The notes under the pieces were generated by a model. That model was given only the letters and a program-made list of their open reading frames with translations, was not told where the DNA came from and made no database searches. A stretch of 64,000 nucleotides of DNA from Epinephelus fuscoguttatus (taxonomy: Eukaryota > Chordata > Actinopteri > Perciformes > Serranidae), in the NCBI RefSeq assembly GCF_011397635.1, contig NC_064757.1, positions 29,769,839-29,833,838 of the forward strand, read 5' to 3'. Numbering within the stretch: position 1 is the first letter of the stretch; each line of letters opens with the position of its first letter. This document shows, one piece after another, positions 12,831-26,986 of the stretch. The position numbers were made by a program, and so were the translations under genes.

Positions 12831-14509
12831 ATTTGCTTTCAATGGTAGCCAATACTCCCACGGTGCAGTAGAGCAACGTACAGCACAGCAGCGCCGTGCA
12901 ATCACAAAGCAGATAGTGTGCACGAGCCAACACAAAACAGCAGCCATCATCTCTAAACCGCCACATTGCATTGTTGTCTGCTCTCGCAGCACGAAAGCCG
13001 AGTCTCCAAGAATCTCAACCCATCCATTATACTGCAGCACATATTAGGAGCTACAGTAAAGACCCTTAGAGACAGAGCTATCAGCTGTAAGTGGAGTCAA
13101 GTCTCCGTTCTAAGCACCACATTGATATTGCACAGGTAATTGGAACTCCAATGTCACAACTTTGTCTGAGAGACTTACATAAACAAGTACGGAGGAGATA
13201 TTCCATTTATCTTACCTTGTGCCGAAGCAGGACACATCATTATACACACAACAGTAAGTGTAGTGGTCTAACTAGGCTTGTATATTTGTGAAATGGATGG
13301 AGCTGTAGCATGTCCATGCTTTCTCCAGAAAGAATCGCAGTGCTTTAAGAGCCGGGAGGCAAAAGGAAAGAGAGGAAGAAAGGACACTGAGTCAGTCTGT
13401 TTCTCCACTATTTAACTTTAAAATGAGTCTTTTAAAGCTGAACAGGAGTGTTTGGAGGATTTCTTGAGGGACTCGAAGAGTTTTCTAATTCTTCCGGCAA
13501 AACCATTTTACATTTTCTCACAACCCTTCCTATCAGATTCTTCTTTTAACTCCTAATTCAGTGGAGCAAAATGGCTACAGTTGGGGAAAGCCACTTGAGT
13601 GTCAGTGTTATTGTGCCCCTGAATTTCAAGCTTTCAGTACAGCGCAGCCTCCACAGAAAGAGCTGGTTGACAATGAGTTTCAGACAAAGGTGAAAAGGCA
13701 ACAATAGCGTCTGAGTTAGGTTAGGGCCCAACAATGGTGCCAACAAGAATGTATATGCTGCATGACAATTGCATTGTTATGGCCAGTCTGCACAGTAGAG
13801 GGTGAGTTTTCTCTGGACGTCTGAAGGTTGTCACAGTCCAGTAAATGTCCCCCGGAGGGTCACAGCAGGGGATCCCAAAGTGTCCAGCTGCAGCCAGTCT
13901 CTGGTCAATGCAGAAAATCCAATCCAAGCCTTGCCTGAGGACTAGGAGAGGTCATTCCTTTCATGAGTGTGTCACCATTTTCCAATATTTTAGGCGCAAA
14001 AAATTCCATATGCAAACGATGGATACGGCAATTGCGGCACTGTAAGGGTACACAATTAACCACACAATAATTTCTATATGCTGCGATTTATCTATTTGAA
14101 TGACAATTCCAATCTGAATGTATAAACTGATTGTCCCACACTCTGCTTTCAGATTGAGGCAGGTGCACCCAGACCCTGCTAACCAGGGATCGTTCACACG
14201 AGACTCAGATGTCGAATATCAGACGCACCATGCTGTTGAAAGCGTACATTTACTGTATATTTATGTATACGACTCGTCCCATATTCCTTTGTGTTCCCTT
14301 TTCTTTATGTGATATTGTGTCTGAGGCTGAGACAAAATGTGTGCCAGTGTTCACCTCTCCAGATGGGCCTTGGTGTCAAGTTGATCTGTATCCAAGCTTT
14401 CAAAAAATACAATTATATTTGGCAAAGCAAATGCTCTGAGTGTAGGCATAAATGAAGCATGCAAAACCGTTGTTAAAGCATTTTTAATGTTTGTCCGCCC
14501 TTGGCACAA

Positions 14510-15120
14510 GAGTTAGGTATTGTTCACATTTGAACTGATAGCAGTACCAGCGCTTGGAACTTGGTACCAGTACCCACTACCCACAGTAGTTATTTCGGCA
14601 CTTTACTTTCTCTGCAATACTAAAAATGTTATTTTTGAGCAAGCTGTAAGGCTGACATAGTAGACTAAAAAGCAATTCTGCTCCTCTGCTTTTTCGTATT
14701 CACTAATAGGGCTTATCTTCTGTCTGTCTGCATGTGTGTGTGTCTGCTCATCTAGCAGTTGGCTGTAACTACAAAATTATAGAAAATAAAATAAACCAGG
14801 TGCCGAAACTAGTGGCAGATCAGCATTTTGGTTCGCTGGGAAGCCAAAAGAGCGGGCTTGGAGCCCGTGGCTGGTTTTCCCATTTCAGGACAATTCTGCC
14901 TCCTGTCAGAAGTTAAACCCAGCAGCTCAGCGGAGCTCCCTGGCAGGCTTCAGGACACTTGACGGCACTTCCGCCTTGTGTCTAAACCCAGCATTCTCAC
15001 CCTGTTGCACTCTCAGGTACTGAAATTTATCAGTGACACATCTAACATGAGTCAGAACTCTGTGGTACCAAAATAATTTGGTTGATACCCCTAAAAGTAC
15101 CAAGTTCAGATCCCACCTCC
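14510..15120. repeat. Possible DNA transposon relic
   Basis: The left part reads GGTATTGTTCACATTTGAAC followed by repeated GGTACCAG/AGTACC words. The right part has GGTACCAAAATAATTTGG and AAGTACCAAGTTCAGATC, giving inverted similarity of the kind seen in fish DNA transposons. Weak and heavily diverged. Confidence 0.3.
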
Positions 15121-15648
15121 AGCTGGCTCCTACTAAAACCCGACAGTTCTCCTCAAAATTCCATCTTCGATTCGTATTATGTACATTTCATTTATGTCTT
15201 TATGTTTTCAGAGTTCCTTCTAATCAGTTGTGTAACTTTCACTGAGATCATTTTCATGACGTCATGGATCTCTGAAGCCTGTTGATACAATAAGTGATTA
15301 GAAGTGCGTTTAGTGGAGCATGTTTAATTCATACAAAGTTGGACGGACTTCAGAGCTCACAATGAACCTAGTGGAGGAGTGTTTCAGTCTACTTCTCTTT
15401 CACTGACATTGTGCAGGGTTGCTGTGACTATAATTTGCATTGCATTCTCTCTGACAGTAACTATAACAGGACTGTACGAATAAGTACATACAGTATCATA
15501 CCCTGCATTTGTCATGGCCATTTAGAATTAGAGTTTGAACTGCTTGTCTTTGACATTCAGCAATAGCTACAGTTTGCTTTTAGCCCTCGACCCCACCAGC
15601 AGCAGACGGCAGAACTATGAGCTATTCACCAAAATTCCTGAGCCAGCA

Positions 15649-15671
15649 TTTTTTTTTTTTTTTTTTTTTTT
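15649..15671 (+). repeat. Poly(T) tract
   Basis: 23 consecutive T. It may be the A-tail of a minus-strand retroposed copy, but no adjacent element was recognised. Confidence 0.9.
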
Positions 15672-17825
15672 CCAGGCAATTTCATCAAAAACTTTTCTTC
15701 AACTGTATAAACAGCAAAGCTTTGCTGATCTGTACCTTTTGGAGATGGAAGTCCCTCCTTAGAGACCCCAGCCCCAGTTTTTCTGCCTTCCTCTCAAACA
15801 CACATTTACACAACACAAACAGAAGACAGCCCGTATGTGTCCCACTGGTCTGGGAAAGGGTCACGGAGGTCAGACTTCCTGAGCCAGACTGCTCCCAGAC
15901 ACCACGGTTGAGCTCAGTGTCACTCCACCTCACACCGTGTCAGCATGAAGTGACAGAGCAGACAAGACAGTACCCCCTCCTCCTCCCCCTCCGACCTGCT
16001 CTTGCTCTTGTTCCTACAGTAATTCCCTATTGGTCCAGCAGGCGTGGGATGCTGAGGGTGAGCGGGGATGAAAGGGGGAGCAGGGGCCAGCAGGATGACA
16101 ATGGATGGGGCAGGAGGCCAAGGAAATGGGGAGACTCACCCGCTGGCCTGAGTTCCTGTCCCGTCTGATCAGAGACATTTTAGATCTGTTCCTACTGCCC
16201 ACAACCGACCTTAAGTGCCAAAGATCCCTGTACAGGTTAAAGGTCACTCCCTCTGCATGCCTATATTGACCGACATACATTTATGAATACAAAAGGAGCA
16301 CAGGTTCACCAGGTTCACAAGAACAGCAGGAGAAAATAACACAACTGTTATGCTTTCATGCATATTAAAACATAATTGTATGTTTGCAAATTCCCCAACA
16401 AGCATGCAGAATGAAAGCCAGGCCATAAATAAAGGACTAATCCCTTCCCGTCTTTTGCTTTTGTCTCCGCTGACCCAGAGAGCTGTCAGAAGAGCAGAAA
16501 GGCCGTCAAACACGCCCACTGTGAAAGCTGACATGGACCAGTGACCATGACCCGATCCTAAGGACAATGAACTGGTCAGAGGGAGGTTGAGGGGGGAGCC
16601 GAGATGCCTTTGGAAGCCAAGGTGAATCGCACACAAGGAGAAAGAGAAAAGTGACCCAGTTTTTGTTTACAGGAGGAAGACAGAGATGGAAAAATAACAA
16701 CAAAAGACAAGAAGCAAAATAAATAGTAGAGTGGTTCATCCTACTTTAACAGGGACGGGTTGTATCTACCTGGCTGTGGTCTTTGCTAATGCAAGCATGA
16801 AGACATTTACTGGCTGCTGGAGAGATAAAATCAGTCATAACCATGAATAACAGTACATCCTTTCCTCTAATTACCACTTCCTCCCTACGAAAATGAATGG
16901 AGGAGGCCATCTCTTCATGGAAGATGGGGTGGACATTATGGCAAATTGAAGGCCAGGTGAAAAGAAGAAAGGAGGGGGGGAACAGGGAGGAAGGGAGGTA
17001 ATGCTGGATGGAGACAGCAGGAAGACCAAAAGGGCAAAAGACAGAACACAGACCGGATTAGAGGAGTGTCACGGCCCTGAGAGTTCACCATGCATCTCGA
17101 CCCAATATCCTCTGCTCTCACCAAAGATAATAGAACGAAAGCAAGGGAAACCACGGGAGGGAAGGGAAAGACACGAACACAACAAGCAGATGTGTCGTCT
17201 GGCCTGCGCTTAAATTAATCCTCCTCCCTTACCCTGCTTTCTTCCTTTTATCAGTCAGAACAAAGGGACCTGCTTGTGTTTCAGGTCCAGACAACAGAGG
17301 TGGCTGGATGGTGGATTCGAGTCCTCGCTGAGAGAGGAGACTAGGAGGGGTGGGGGGAAATAGGGGATTTGGGGGAGATGAGTGGGAGACGTGGGTGAGT
17401 ATGTGCCTACGTGCCAGGTCAGCCTGGGTCTTATGGCAGAGGGAAGATTGGAGATGAGAGAGAGACGGTGGAGGTTGGGGGTTTTGGGAAGCTGGCTGGG
17501 CTCAGAGAGAAGGGAATCAAACACTGGCTCTCACAGAGCTCAGACACACTCACGGGTTTCAGTGTGTCTGAGCTGGAAGAAGAGGGAGGGAGAACGACAA
17601 GGGGAGGCAAAGAGGAAGATGAAGAGATAGAAACAAACAAGCAGCTTGAGAAGGTAACAAAGACATTCTGTCGACTGTCCCACACTTTCATTTTACTCGT
17701 TTTGTTTGTGATTTCCAAACTGATCTTTGACATGATTTTCAGTTTTCATTTCAATACAATAATATGATTAACAATAATTAGGAATGACATCAACGAGTAG
17801 TGCAAGAAGTTAATATTGAGGCCAC

Positions 17826-18290
17826 AGCATAGACTGAATAAAGCATGGCATGACAGCTACAAAAACTGAAGCCAAAACATGTCTATCGCCCCCTTTTGGC
17901 TGGCTGCAGTATAGCTCAAAAACCCACCCCCTCTATGTTGGCAGATGGGACATGCATTTTTCCCAAAATGGTTTCTATAATTTTAAGTAGTCGTTATCAT
18001 GCTAATGTATGGTCAAGTGTTCTGTTTTGTTTTTTTGATGCTATAGAAGGGGGTGTGATGTCATGATTGACAGCTGTGATTGGCCCGCCGGGATTAACTC
18101 AGGTCTGTGTACGGATAGGACCTCAATACCATGGCTCCACTCCTGAACACTAAGGCGCAGACTCTGGCTCCATAAAATGTCACAAGTGCAAGATGGCAGC
18201 CCCTCTATCTGGGATATTGTGGCTTCATTTTTGTTCAGTGGGAGAAGTGAAGGAATGTTGTCCATTGTTAGTATCGTAGTCAATTCAAAA
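17826..18290. repeat. Interspersed repeat, probable DNA transposon relic
   Basis: It starts with CATAGACTGAATAAAGCATG, then GCCAAAACATGTCTATCG, and near the right end has GGATATTGTGGCTTCATTTT. These are blocks of a repeat common in teleosts that has terminal ATAGACTGTATAAA-type inverted ends. The right terminus is degraded. Confidence 0.45.
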
Positions 18291-19419
18291 GTAAAAACAG
18301 GCCCTGCACCACCAGACATGACTAGTATATTAGTCAGGTAATAAAGATCTAATCACAGTTAAATGGTGGTGTTAATCTACCGAGGGACACATTATTGTCG
18401 GTGGATAATTTTAATACAGTAAACTGTAATTTGCTACCGAATATGCAATACCTTATTTTATCAATATAAATGTGTTTTTGAAAATCTTTTTAGTTCGATT
18501 AACAAAAGAGAAGGTCAACTCAAACAAAGCAGAGATGACTGATGTCAAAACATAAGAACTTTTTCAATAGAAAACAATGCAAAATTGGCAAAGTTAAATC
18601 AAGAAATATCTGATTTAAGAATATAAAATATAAATAAGACCTGACAAACCATTTACTTCGTTTTGCTCAGTAGTCACAAATGAACTGAGGTTTTATTGCC
18701 ACCCTAATAAGAAGTTTGTAGTTACAATTTGGAGGAGAAATAAATCTTCCAAATACAGAATCAAGGTAACGCCTTAGATGCCGTTACAGTAATGAAAGAT
18801 GGATGGGTGAATGACGTCACAAAGGCATTGGAAAGTACCAAATGCAGACAACAAAGAAAAACAGGCTAGCAAACAGCTCGTCAGACAAAATGTCTTTGAT
18901 ATCAGATATCATAGAGAACCAGCCAAAACAGGGCTGGAAATAATGACACATTTTAACCAGACTCTGGTCCAGCTGCAAAAACTGTGTGTATGTCTGTGTG
19001 CGTGTCTGTGTGTGTGTCTCTTTTATCCATGTTGGATGTCTTCTTCTCAATCTGCCTCTAACGGACATCATGAAGCCTCCCAACATGACACTTTTTTTTT
19101 GCCTCTCACCACCGTCTGAACAATTGCGACATAGGAACCCTGCAACAGATAGCTAGTCTTGATTGGTCCCTGCGAGACAGGCATGGTAAACCCCTTCCTG
19201 GGGGCAACTGGCCCCAAAACCCTTCACGGGATTAGGGTATGACCTGCAGAAAGGCAGCAGATGAGCAGGGATGGACACACACTGGGCTGGGAAGCCACAG
19301 GAGTCTTGGCAACAGAACATCTAAGCCTTGAAAGAGGCCACAACACAAGCCAACTTATCTGTGTCTGTGCATGTGTCCAATTACTAAGCTGTGTTTTTCT
19401 CCTGTTTGTAAGGAGGTGG

Positions 19420-19605
19420 CCTCTTGTGCCACCTGTTTTATTCCATCTTTTTGGGGTACTTTATGCCTTTATTACAGAGCTGACAGTTGAGATATGACTG
19501 GAAATGAAAAGGTGGAGAAACAGAGACGGAACAAAGGTCCTCGGCGAGACTCGGCTGCAGTTCATGGATAGCACTTTAAACCCTGCGGTTAAAGGATGCC
19601 CCCTT
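19420..19605 (-). repeat. Possible degraded tRNA-like SINE
   Basis: The order of blocks resembles the SINE at 25760..25945: a TTTATGCCTTTATTACAGAG-type tail, then a purine-rich GGAAATGAAAAGGTGG stretch, then CGAGACTCGGCTGCAG. The box sequences are too eroded to be sure. Confidence 0.35.
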
Positions 19606-19740
19606 ATTCCAGGTTTTAAAAGTTATTTTTATCATTTTTGTCAGCAGTCAAACTTGGAAATGATTTGAGGAAATAAACACTATTCCTAGTAGAAAAACAG
19701 CCAAGAAGAACATGACTGATGTGAATATTATTAAGTTATG

Positions 19741-20224
19741 TTAAAGGAGTGATATACAACATTTAGAGCATTGATATTGCAACAAACGGCTATGCTCTGT
19801 AAAGACATAGTAGAGTAATGGCATCCTGAGTAGAGAATTAAGTCACACTACTTCTGTGTGTTGTAATCCAAGCTCCTCTGTTCTTTGTTGTGGTAGCCCG
19901 TCCAGCCATGTGTGCATATTAGTGTATGTAAGTCCCTGTGTGTATCCCACTAGCTAGCTAATCACAGCCGTGTTGCACTGTGCTCATATGGCGGTTACAA
20001 CCAATAATGCCATCTCAACCCACGGTGGCGGTGTCCCTCCAGTTCCCCCCAGGTTACCACTGTTAGCTCTGTCAGTACTGTTGCTGCTGTTAGCACTGTT
20101 ACTGCTGTTAGCAACGTTAGCTACTAGCCAGTGGCTGCCTTCATGTTGAAAACTGTGTGCAGACAATTCTGACTCAAGATTCTGAATCAAATATATGCTC
20201 ACAATATTGTATGTTGCTCCTTCA
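19741..20224. mobile_element. MITE-like element with inverted ends
   Basis: The left end TTAAAGGAGTGATATACAAC is mirrored by the right end, whose reverse complement is GAAGGAGCAACATACAATAT; similarity extends about 33 bp. The interior has degenerate TGTTAGCACTGTTACTGC-type short repeats at about 20060-20135. No transposase frame. Confidence 0.55.
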
Positions 20225-21871
20225 ACTTTGTTTTGTTTTGTTAATTCTAAATTTTTCATTGCAGATCGTGCAATAATTTGTAGCCAGTTCAACAAAACAA
20301 ATATATAATGCTTATTAATAAGTAATTTTAATTACCCAGCTATCAAAGTGGGCTAATGCAAGCTGGGAGTGAGAAATATACACTGTTATGGATCATTTAG
20401 TATCAGAGTCTGGAGTTACTGGGCTTTGAATTAAAACACAAATATCTACCTGTCGGCAAGGAAGCTTATGATAACAGTTCATTTATCTGTTTATCATCTG
20501 AGGCTGTGCATACAAATTAATCCTACAGTTAACAAAGAGGGTAGTTGCCATTTGGAGTGTCAGACTTTATGAGCATCTGAAAAAGTAAAGGAAAAAATAG
20601 AATAATATACAAATGTAATATACAGAATTGTGACCGAATGTTCAATCACAGGGACATGATCATGCGTACTCCTGTATCAGCATGTCAACCATCTGCAGTC
20701 GGAGTTATGTGCAAGCGTACGACTATATAACAAGCAGACAGACTCTGCTGCTTCCCTGTGGAAAATAAAGTTAGGCCACTGCCAGATATCAACAGGGACT
20801 AAGAGGGAGCTTTCTTGTGTTGTTAGAGGAAAACTTTGATCAAAGTTATTTCTCCTCATCCATCTCTGACTCTCCTGGCCAGTCATAAATCATCTTCATT
20901 GTACCAACTGTCAGGCTCGGTCCCATAGCCGTGAAGAGCTAATTCACCAGCATAACGCTCTGAGCCGATCTCTGCTCTGCTGCCTTGCTGCATGGAAGAA
21001 AGCACATTGTTCTTTTTGGGCTCACATAAACGTTCCCAACCAACATTTGTAAATAATCTAACATGACCTTGATTATTATTATTATCCTAATTAGTTTGCA
21101 CAAGGAATCCAGAAGAAGCATGTAATGTTTGCCGAAGAGTCCAACCACACACAGCTGTGAGTCAGGACATAATAATTATAATCAATCATTCTGACTTACA
21201 GTAGCCACAAAGTATTTACAATTAAAGGGGCATTGCATATACTTACACACAAGAAAAATAAATATTTTCATCTCTTTGTAAACTGGCATGCGAGCACCCA
21301 AAGAGATCCCAAGTTGAAGTCTCGTTGACACGAATAAGACAAACCTTTTTAGCCTTTAACTCCCTCGTGGACAAGAGTCATAAAATTATTTGCTTGGCTG
21401 CACTGAGTTCTGCCAGAGCGTATCTGCAATGCTAATAAACTCCATCGACACTGGCAGGTAATAGCATGCTACTGTAACTTTTCTACCTCAGCTCAGCACA
21501 GCTCAATCAGCCCCCGCCAGAGGCCTCTCCTCTACGAGTCCCCCCGGCTCAGAATCAGCAACTTTCAATCTCGGTGTGTTAGCACGCAAGAAGACGCAAC
21601 TGTACGTTTGGGATGGGTGATGAGACAAGCAGACAGCACAGCGTGAGAGTGAGAGAACAGCAGCGCCCGCACACACACTCGCTGTCGCACGTACAAACAC
21701 ACACGTACAGTCTAATATCAGCTCAGTCCCCGACTCCCTTTAAGAGACCTGAGCGCCGGAGAGGGGGAAATAAATACTCTGCTTTATTACTGGGAGAAAG
21801 ACAGAGAGGAGGGACGAGAGGAGGAGGAAAAAGTAAAATAGAGAGGCAGGATGAGACTGCACACACTCACA

Positions 21872-21897
21872 GACACACACACACACACACACACACA
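21872..21897 (+). repeat. (AC)n microsatellite
   Basis: An almost perfect CA dinucleotide tract. Confidence 0.95.
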
Positions 21898-22614
21898 GAG
21901 CTATGACTGGCTCTACCTGATCTTGCTGAATCCCATATAGCAGCGGAGAACTCTTTAATTCCCCCAGTCAGCAAACCTCCCTCACCCCTGTCCTCTCATA
22001 TACTGTCAGCTGACAAAGTAGAAAGAGAGCCTCCGCACACTATATAATACAATAGCATAATAATACACAAGCCATGGCCACATACCAGCATCTCTCACGT
22101 TACGAGGCAAAGATCTCTCCTTCTTATCTAATCAAGTGTTTGTTTACAATAAAAACTCCACAGGGTACCTTTCATTAACATTCATAGACTAACCAACTAA
22201 TTTAAAACTGCACTGTGGCAAAGTACTGTGTTGTACAAGGTGAGCAACACTAGATGAAATAACTTCCTGCAAGCCTGATCAGATCTGTACTGTAGTTTTA
22301 TTTCATGTCAGATCAAAGCTGTTTTTGATCTGAGCGATAACACTACTGTATAACATGGTGGAAAGAAAAAACTTGAGGGGCGAAAAAGTTTGTTATCTCT
22401 TATCTCTGGAATAAATTATTTATTTGCTATTTGATAACTTGATAAAAACAAGATGTCTCCTGTAAACTGCATTTACGTTAACGTTACTCTGGCTCACAGG
22501 ATGTAGACTGTGGGTATAAGCCTGTCACTGCCTATGTCGCATGGTAATACAACAACCTCCTACATTCCTACAACAACAACCTCCAAGCTGGCAACCTACA
22601 CACTAAAACCTCTT

Positions 22615-23019
22615 TTAAAGGGGAACATCATTTAAATTATGAATTCCACTACTTTATTTTCATGCCCTTTGATTTCAATATTTGTGAACATGAGCTACTC
22701 TCTCCTGAGAGCGTAATTTTGTGGACCCACAGAGTATTTGTTTTCTTTTTTATACCCAAATGAGCTTCATTCTATCATTACGTTCTCAGTTCTGACACAG
22801 AAAATGTACCCATATACTCAGAAAATTCCCCAGGGTGCTCCCAGTGTCATCAAACTGTCTTTTCCAATTCATTGTCTATGGAGCAGCTCCAGACTTTATG
22901 ACACTACAAATTTGTGTTTTAAAACTCTAGAGTTGTTCATTTTTACTAATACTTTTTGACTGATTTAGATCATATAAATAACGTGTAAATATTAAAACAT
23001 GTGTGTAGTTCCCCTTTAA
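22615..23019. mobile_element. MITE with TTAA ends
   Basis: The element starts TTAAAGGGGAACATCA and ends TGTGTAGTTCCCCTTTAA, an inverted match of the first 12 bases with TTAA at both borders. About 405 bp, non-coding. TTAA duplication suggests a piggyBac/Kolobok-type transposase in trans. Confidence 0.65.
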
Positions 23020-24723
23020 TTTAATTTAATTAGGAGATTTAGCTATTGTAATGCCAGTGGTCACCTCTCCACGTGCAAATGTTCCACCAAAATAAGTTCC
23101 CTCCAGACACTATTTTGCAAGGGCACCGTCGCTGCATATTAGGTTCAGAGCTGCTCAAGATGATTGTGGTTCATTTTAAGATCTATCAACAGCATTTTTT
23201 CCCTTTGTGCTACCAAAACTAATATAGGCAAGACATTAGTGGCATTTTATGAATTAGCCAGACCTTTTTCCAGCACTAGTACAGCACGAGATATGTCTGG
23301 CAACGCAAGACTACATCAGCATCATAAGTTGCAATTAGGCATAGGGAAATCAGAGTTTTCTTAATATATCTATAATATATCTATATAATATAGCTATATA
23401 TAGCTTAATATATCTGATATGGCAGTTGATGATATGAGGTGACTAGAAACCAAGCAAACATGGATGTAGCATTGTATTGGCATTAAACAGTATTTCTAAC
23501 CACCTCATGACCAACTCTGCAATCGTAACAGTCCTCAGTCGTCCTAGGACATCAACACTCCAAAGTCTTTCCCATCTCCACCATCCATCCCATATGACAT
23601 GAACGCAGCATTAAATACACAGTGAATTGAGTCAAGGCTCTAGAATCTGACAAGATCAAGAGGACAGCATGATCCCTCTGCACATAATGATATTTGTCAG
23701 TGGAGCTCCTATCTGGCATGCAAAAATAATCTGCAAGCCACAGGGTAGCTATTCAGGGCAGGCTATGTTGCAAACTGGGGCTAGATTTTTGCATGATCTC
23801 ATGATTCTCACATGATCTTACAGAAACTTGTAACACTCGAAATTATAGTTCTCAGCAAACTTAAAGCTCGCATTTTGAAAGTAGTTGAGTTTCACTGTTT
23901 GAGTTTTTTGTCTTTAAGTCAAGTGTTGCTGCAGTGAGGCTTTTGTTTTTTCTGTTTGTATGGATGTTTGAAATTAAAGAAGACAATAATCCAATGTGAT
24001 GAAGCACCGTATGGTTAAACTTCTTAATTTAATTCACAGGACAAATTCTGCATCCTGATACACACAGAGATAAAAGATTTTGGCCTTATCACCTGCCCCT
24101 ACCATTGAGTTACCAGTGACAAGGACTGCAGCAGAGCGTAATCATCCACACCGAACTTACTTTTAAAAAATGGGGAGGGATCAATTTGAAAAGTTATGTT
24201 GGTTCCGAAGGGTGGAGATTGGGTACTCATGATCGATTAGGCAGTGAAAAATCCAGCCCATATATCCAGCATTTTTAAGGACCATTGATCAAGTCACCTG
24301 CGATGAATAATGGCTGATTCCAATAAATGCACAATCATTCAAAGCATCCCACACTCCCACAGCATTAAAATTTTAACTTTTTAAATAGAAAACCACCTGA
24401 ATCTCATCGTCCCTACCCCTCTTCCCTCTGCTGTTTTCCCAACTCTTTCTTTTCCTAACTGATTCACCTGATTTAACAATCCCTTTGTTTCTTCTACTCA
24501 AGCGACCAGACGCTCAAATAGGACTGTGAGAAAGTTACTAAGAAAGCCAGGATTCTCACTAAATCATCTTCCCTTGATAGTAAGAGGAGGAAGGTTTCCC
24601 TGACCCAGTGCCACACAGAAAAGTCCCCCGAGTCCAGACAGACCCTCTACAGTCAACATGGACGTCCCCTGGCACATTCCTGTGGTACCCCACATAGCGA
24701 AGGAAAGAAAGTATATATAAAGG

Positions 24724-24724
<1 letters not shown>

Positions 24725-24758
<34 letters not shown>
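24725..24758 (+). repeat. (TG)n microsatellite
   Basis: About 17 TG units. Confidence 0.95.
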
Positions 24759-24762
<4 letters not shown>

Positions 24763-25546
24763 CATGTGTCTCCAGCCGTAGTAATCCCACGCTACTCTGG
24801 CACGGCTCCAGCAGACATGGGAACACCACAATGGATTACTCATGGAAGAGAGGGATTTACAGAGGAAGAGAAAGAGATCAATGGAGGAAGGTACAGTAAA
24901 AGAGGGAGGTAAAGCAAAGAGTTTCCTGAATACCATTAGTGTGTGTCTGCACAGACACAGGCAAAGAGGGGTATTCAGTTTAAGATTACCATTTCTATCA
25001 ATACAGTTCAGACAGAAAAGAGCACAGGAGAAATATAGTGCCCTGCTGAATAAAAAAAACTGTATGGCAACTTAAGTTACTCCTGTGAATATGATATACA
25101 TTTTGCAGTGACACAGAGCTCTACTTGAAAAACTAACACATCATTCTGGAAGGAAACACAATGTTTGTAATATATTACAAATAAACCATTCTGACTGGAA
25201 GAAAAAGATTAGTTTAGTTGTGTTATAATAATCCAACACTTTTGTTGAGTTCTTAGAGCTTACCGGGTTTTCTCACCAGCTCCCTTTTGTGCACACCTGA
25301 TCCCATTAGGGACCCGTGAAACAATGTGGCCCTTAATGCCTCACACAAGCCCTTCTCTACCAATGGCCAAGCAACCTCTTGGTGCAGATTCAGACCATGT
25401 AAAAGCAGTAATAAAGGTTGTGTTGTGAGTACTCATACCCCATCCATCCTTAAAGCCATTAGGACAAGACATTCATGAGCCCTTCTACAATGTTCCTGTT
25501 TGTAATCAAGCTGTAATACACTTTGTTTTCTTCTTACAAGTATTTA

Positions 25547-26286
25547 GGGATGCAGCGATCTGATACTGATATTGAGCCCATAATGACTCAAACAGCTGGG
25601 TCGAGTATCGGTGACAATGGGACAGAACAATTCAATTATATGTTTATGTCTGATGACACATGTACGTACTACATCATGCAGCAGCAGCGTGCCTGTAGAC
25701 CACATTTGGTTCTCATGTTTTGCCGTGTCACTGTTTCATACAGGGGTTTTTTATACTTTTTTAAGATATTTTTCGGGGCTTTTTGCCTTTATTTGATAGG
25801 ACAGCTATAGTGTGAAAAGGGGATAGAGAAGGGGGATGACTCACAGCAGGGGGTGGTGGGTTGGAATCAAGCCCGTGGCCACTGCGGGAAGGTCACAGCC
25901 TTTGTACATGGGGCATCTGCTCTACCAGATGAACTATTGGGCACACCAATTCCTGTTTAAATTCTGACAAACATGTTAATCCACTTAACAGGTTTACACT
26001 TGAATTGTAATTCCTGTTCATTTTGAAGATTTCACACCAAGTTGCTGTTGCATGATTTATTATTTTTATAATAAAAAACTATTTGGTAAATTTATATCTA
26101 TGTTTATGTTTGTTACATTTCAGTTAGGAAAGCAATGTGTAAGTGTTGCCTACATGTAAAAGAATTATCCAAGTCAATTCTACACAGCGAGGCATACAGC
26201 TTGTAACAGATATGTACTCCGCATTGACTGATACCCAAGCACAGGCAGCTGTATCAGGACTGAAAATGTTGGGTCAGTGTATCCCT
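25547..26286. mobile_element. Non-autonomous hAT element with 8-bp target duplication
   Basis: The ends GGGATGCAGCGATCTGATA and, in reverse, AGGGATACACTGACCC form the inverted repeat of a common fish hAT family. The 8-bp AGTATTTA is found at 25539-25546 and again at 26287-26294, a perfect hAT-type duplication. A SINE is nested within. No transposase frame. Confidence 0.75.
25760..25945 (-). mobile_element. tRNA-derived SINE nested in the hAT element
   Basis: The reverse strand starts GTGCCCAATAGTTCATCTGG with TAGAGCAG (tRNA A box), then GGGCTTGATTCCAACCC (B box), a CT-rich block and a CAAATAAAGGCAAAAAG tail. This is the tRNA-headed SINE type widespread in perch-like fish. Boundaries are within about 10 bp. 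Confidence 0.75.
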
Positions 26287-26939
26287 AGTATTTATCAGCC
26301 AATATAAGTTTAACACAGATATATCAGTATCTGTGTGTGTGTCAGACGATAAGTAACAAAAAGTTATTGAAGAAGTATGCAGGAGATATATTCAATAAAC
26401 GTATATTGTCACCACTGCATGGTATGTGCACCAGAGAGCACTGATTTTATTTTTTATCAAGAAAAGTTGTCCTGCTTAACACATACTGTACCTTGATAAC
26501 AACTCTTTAATAATGATATTTCTTGAATATCAAATATCATTATCTCAGGCAGGCTTTCTTACTATACATGTCATTTGCAAATATTTGAGTATCTTATTTT
26601 ATGCAAGTGGCCAATGAGAAACTTTTCAGTGCCATTTTTTTAATAAACAGAGAAAACATATTTACCTGTAACTCTGAAACTGCAGCACACACGTTTTGAA
26701 TTGTGATGTCCACTGGGAAGTTTTGAGCAGAGATGGCACTGTAAACCAATTACAGCTTCTAAATTTGACCAAGTGTGCAAGAACACGGCTGGAGAGGAGA
26801 CTTGATATCTTCGTTTTTTTGTAACAAGTGTGCTGAAGCCAACAGCTTTAATAATGGGAGATAAAATACGTCTCACACACAAGAACACACGTACAAACCA
26901 AAACTGAGATTTGCAGTCATGTTTTAGCTAGCTTGCTCA

Positions 26940-26982
<43 letters not shown>
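26940..26982 (+). repeat. (AC)n microsatellite
   Basis: About 21 uninterrupted AC units. Confidence 0.97.

Positions 26983-26986
<4 letters not shown>

Noticed and set aside
15617..16168. 183-aa open frame
   Set aside because: It begins next to a poly(T) tract, has no recognisable domain or splice context, and is low in conservation-like codon structure.
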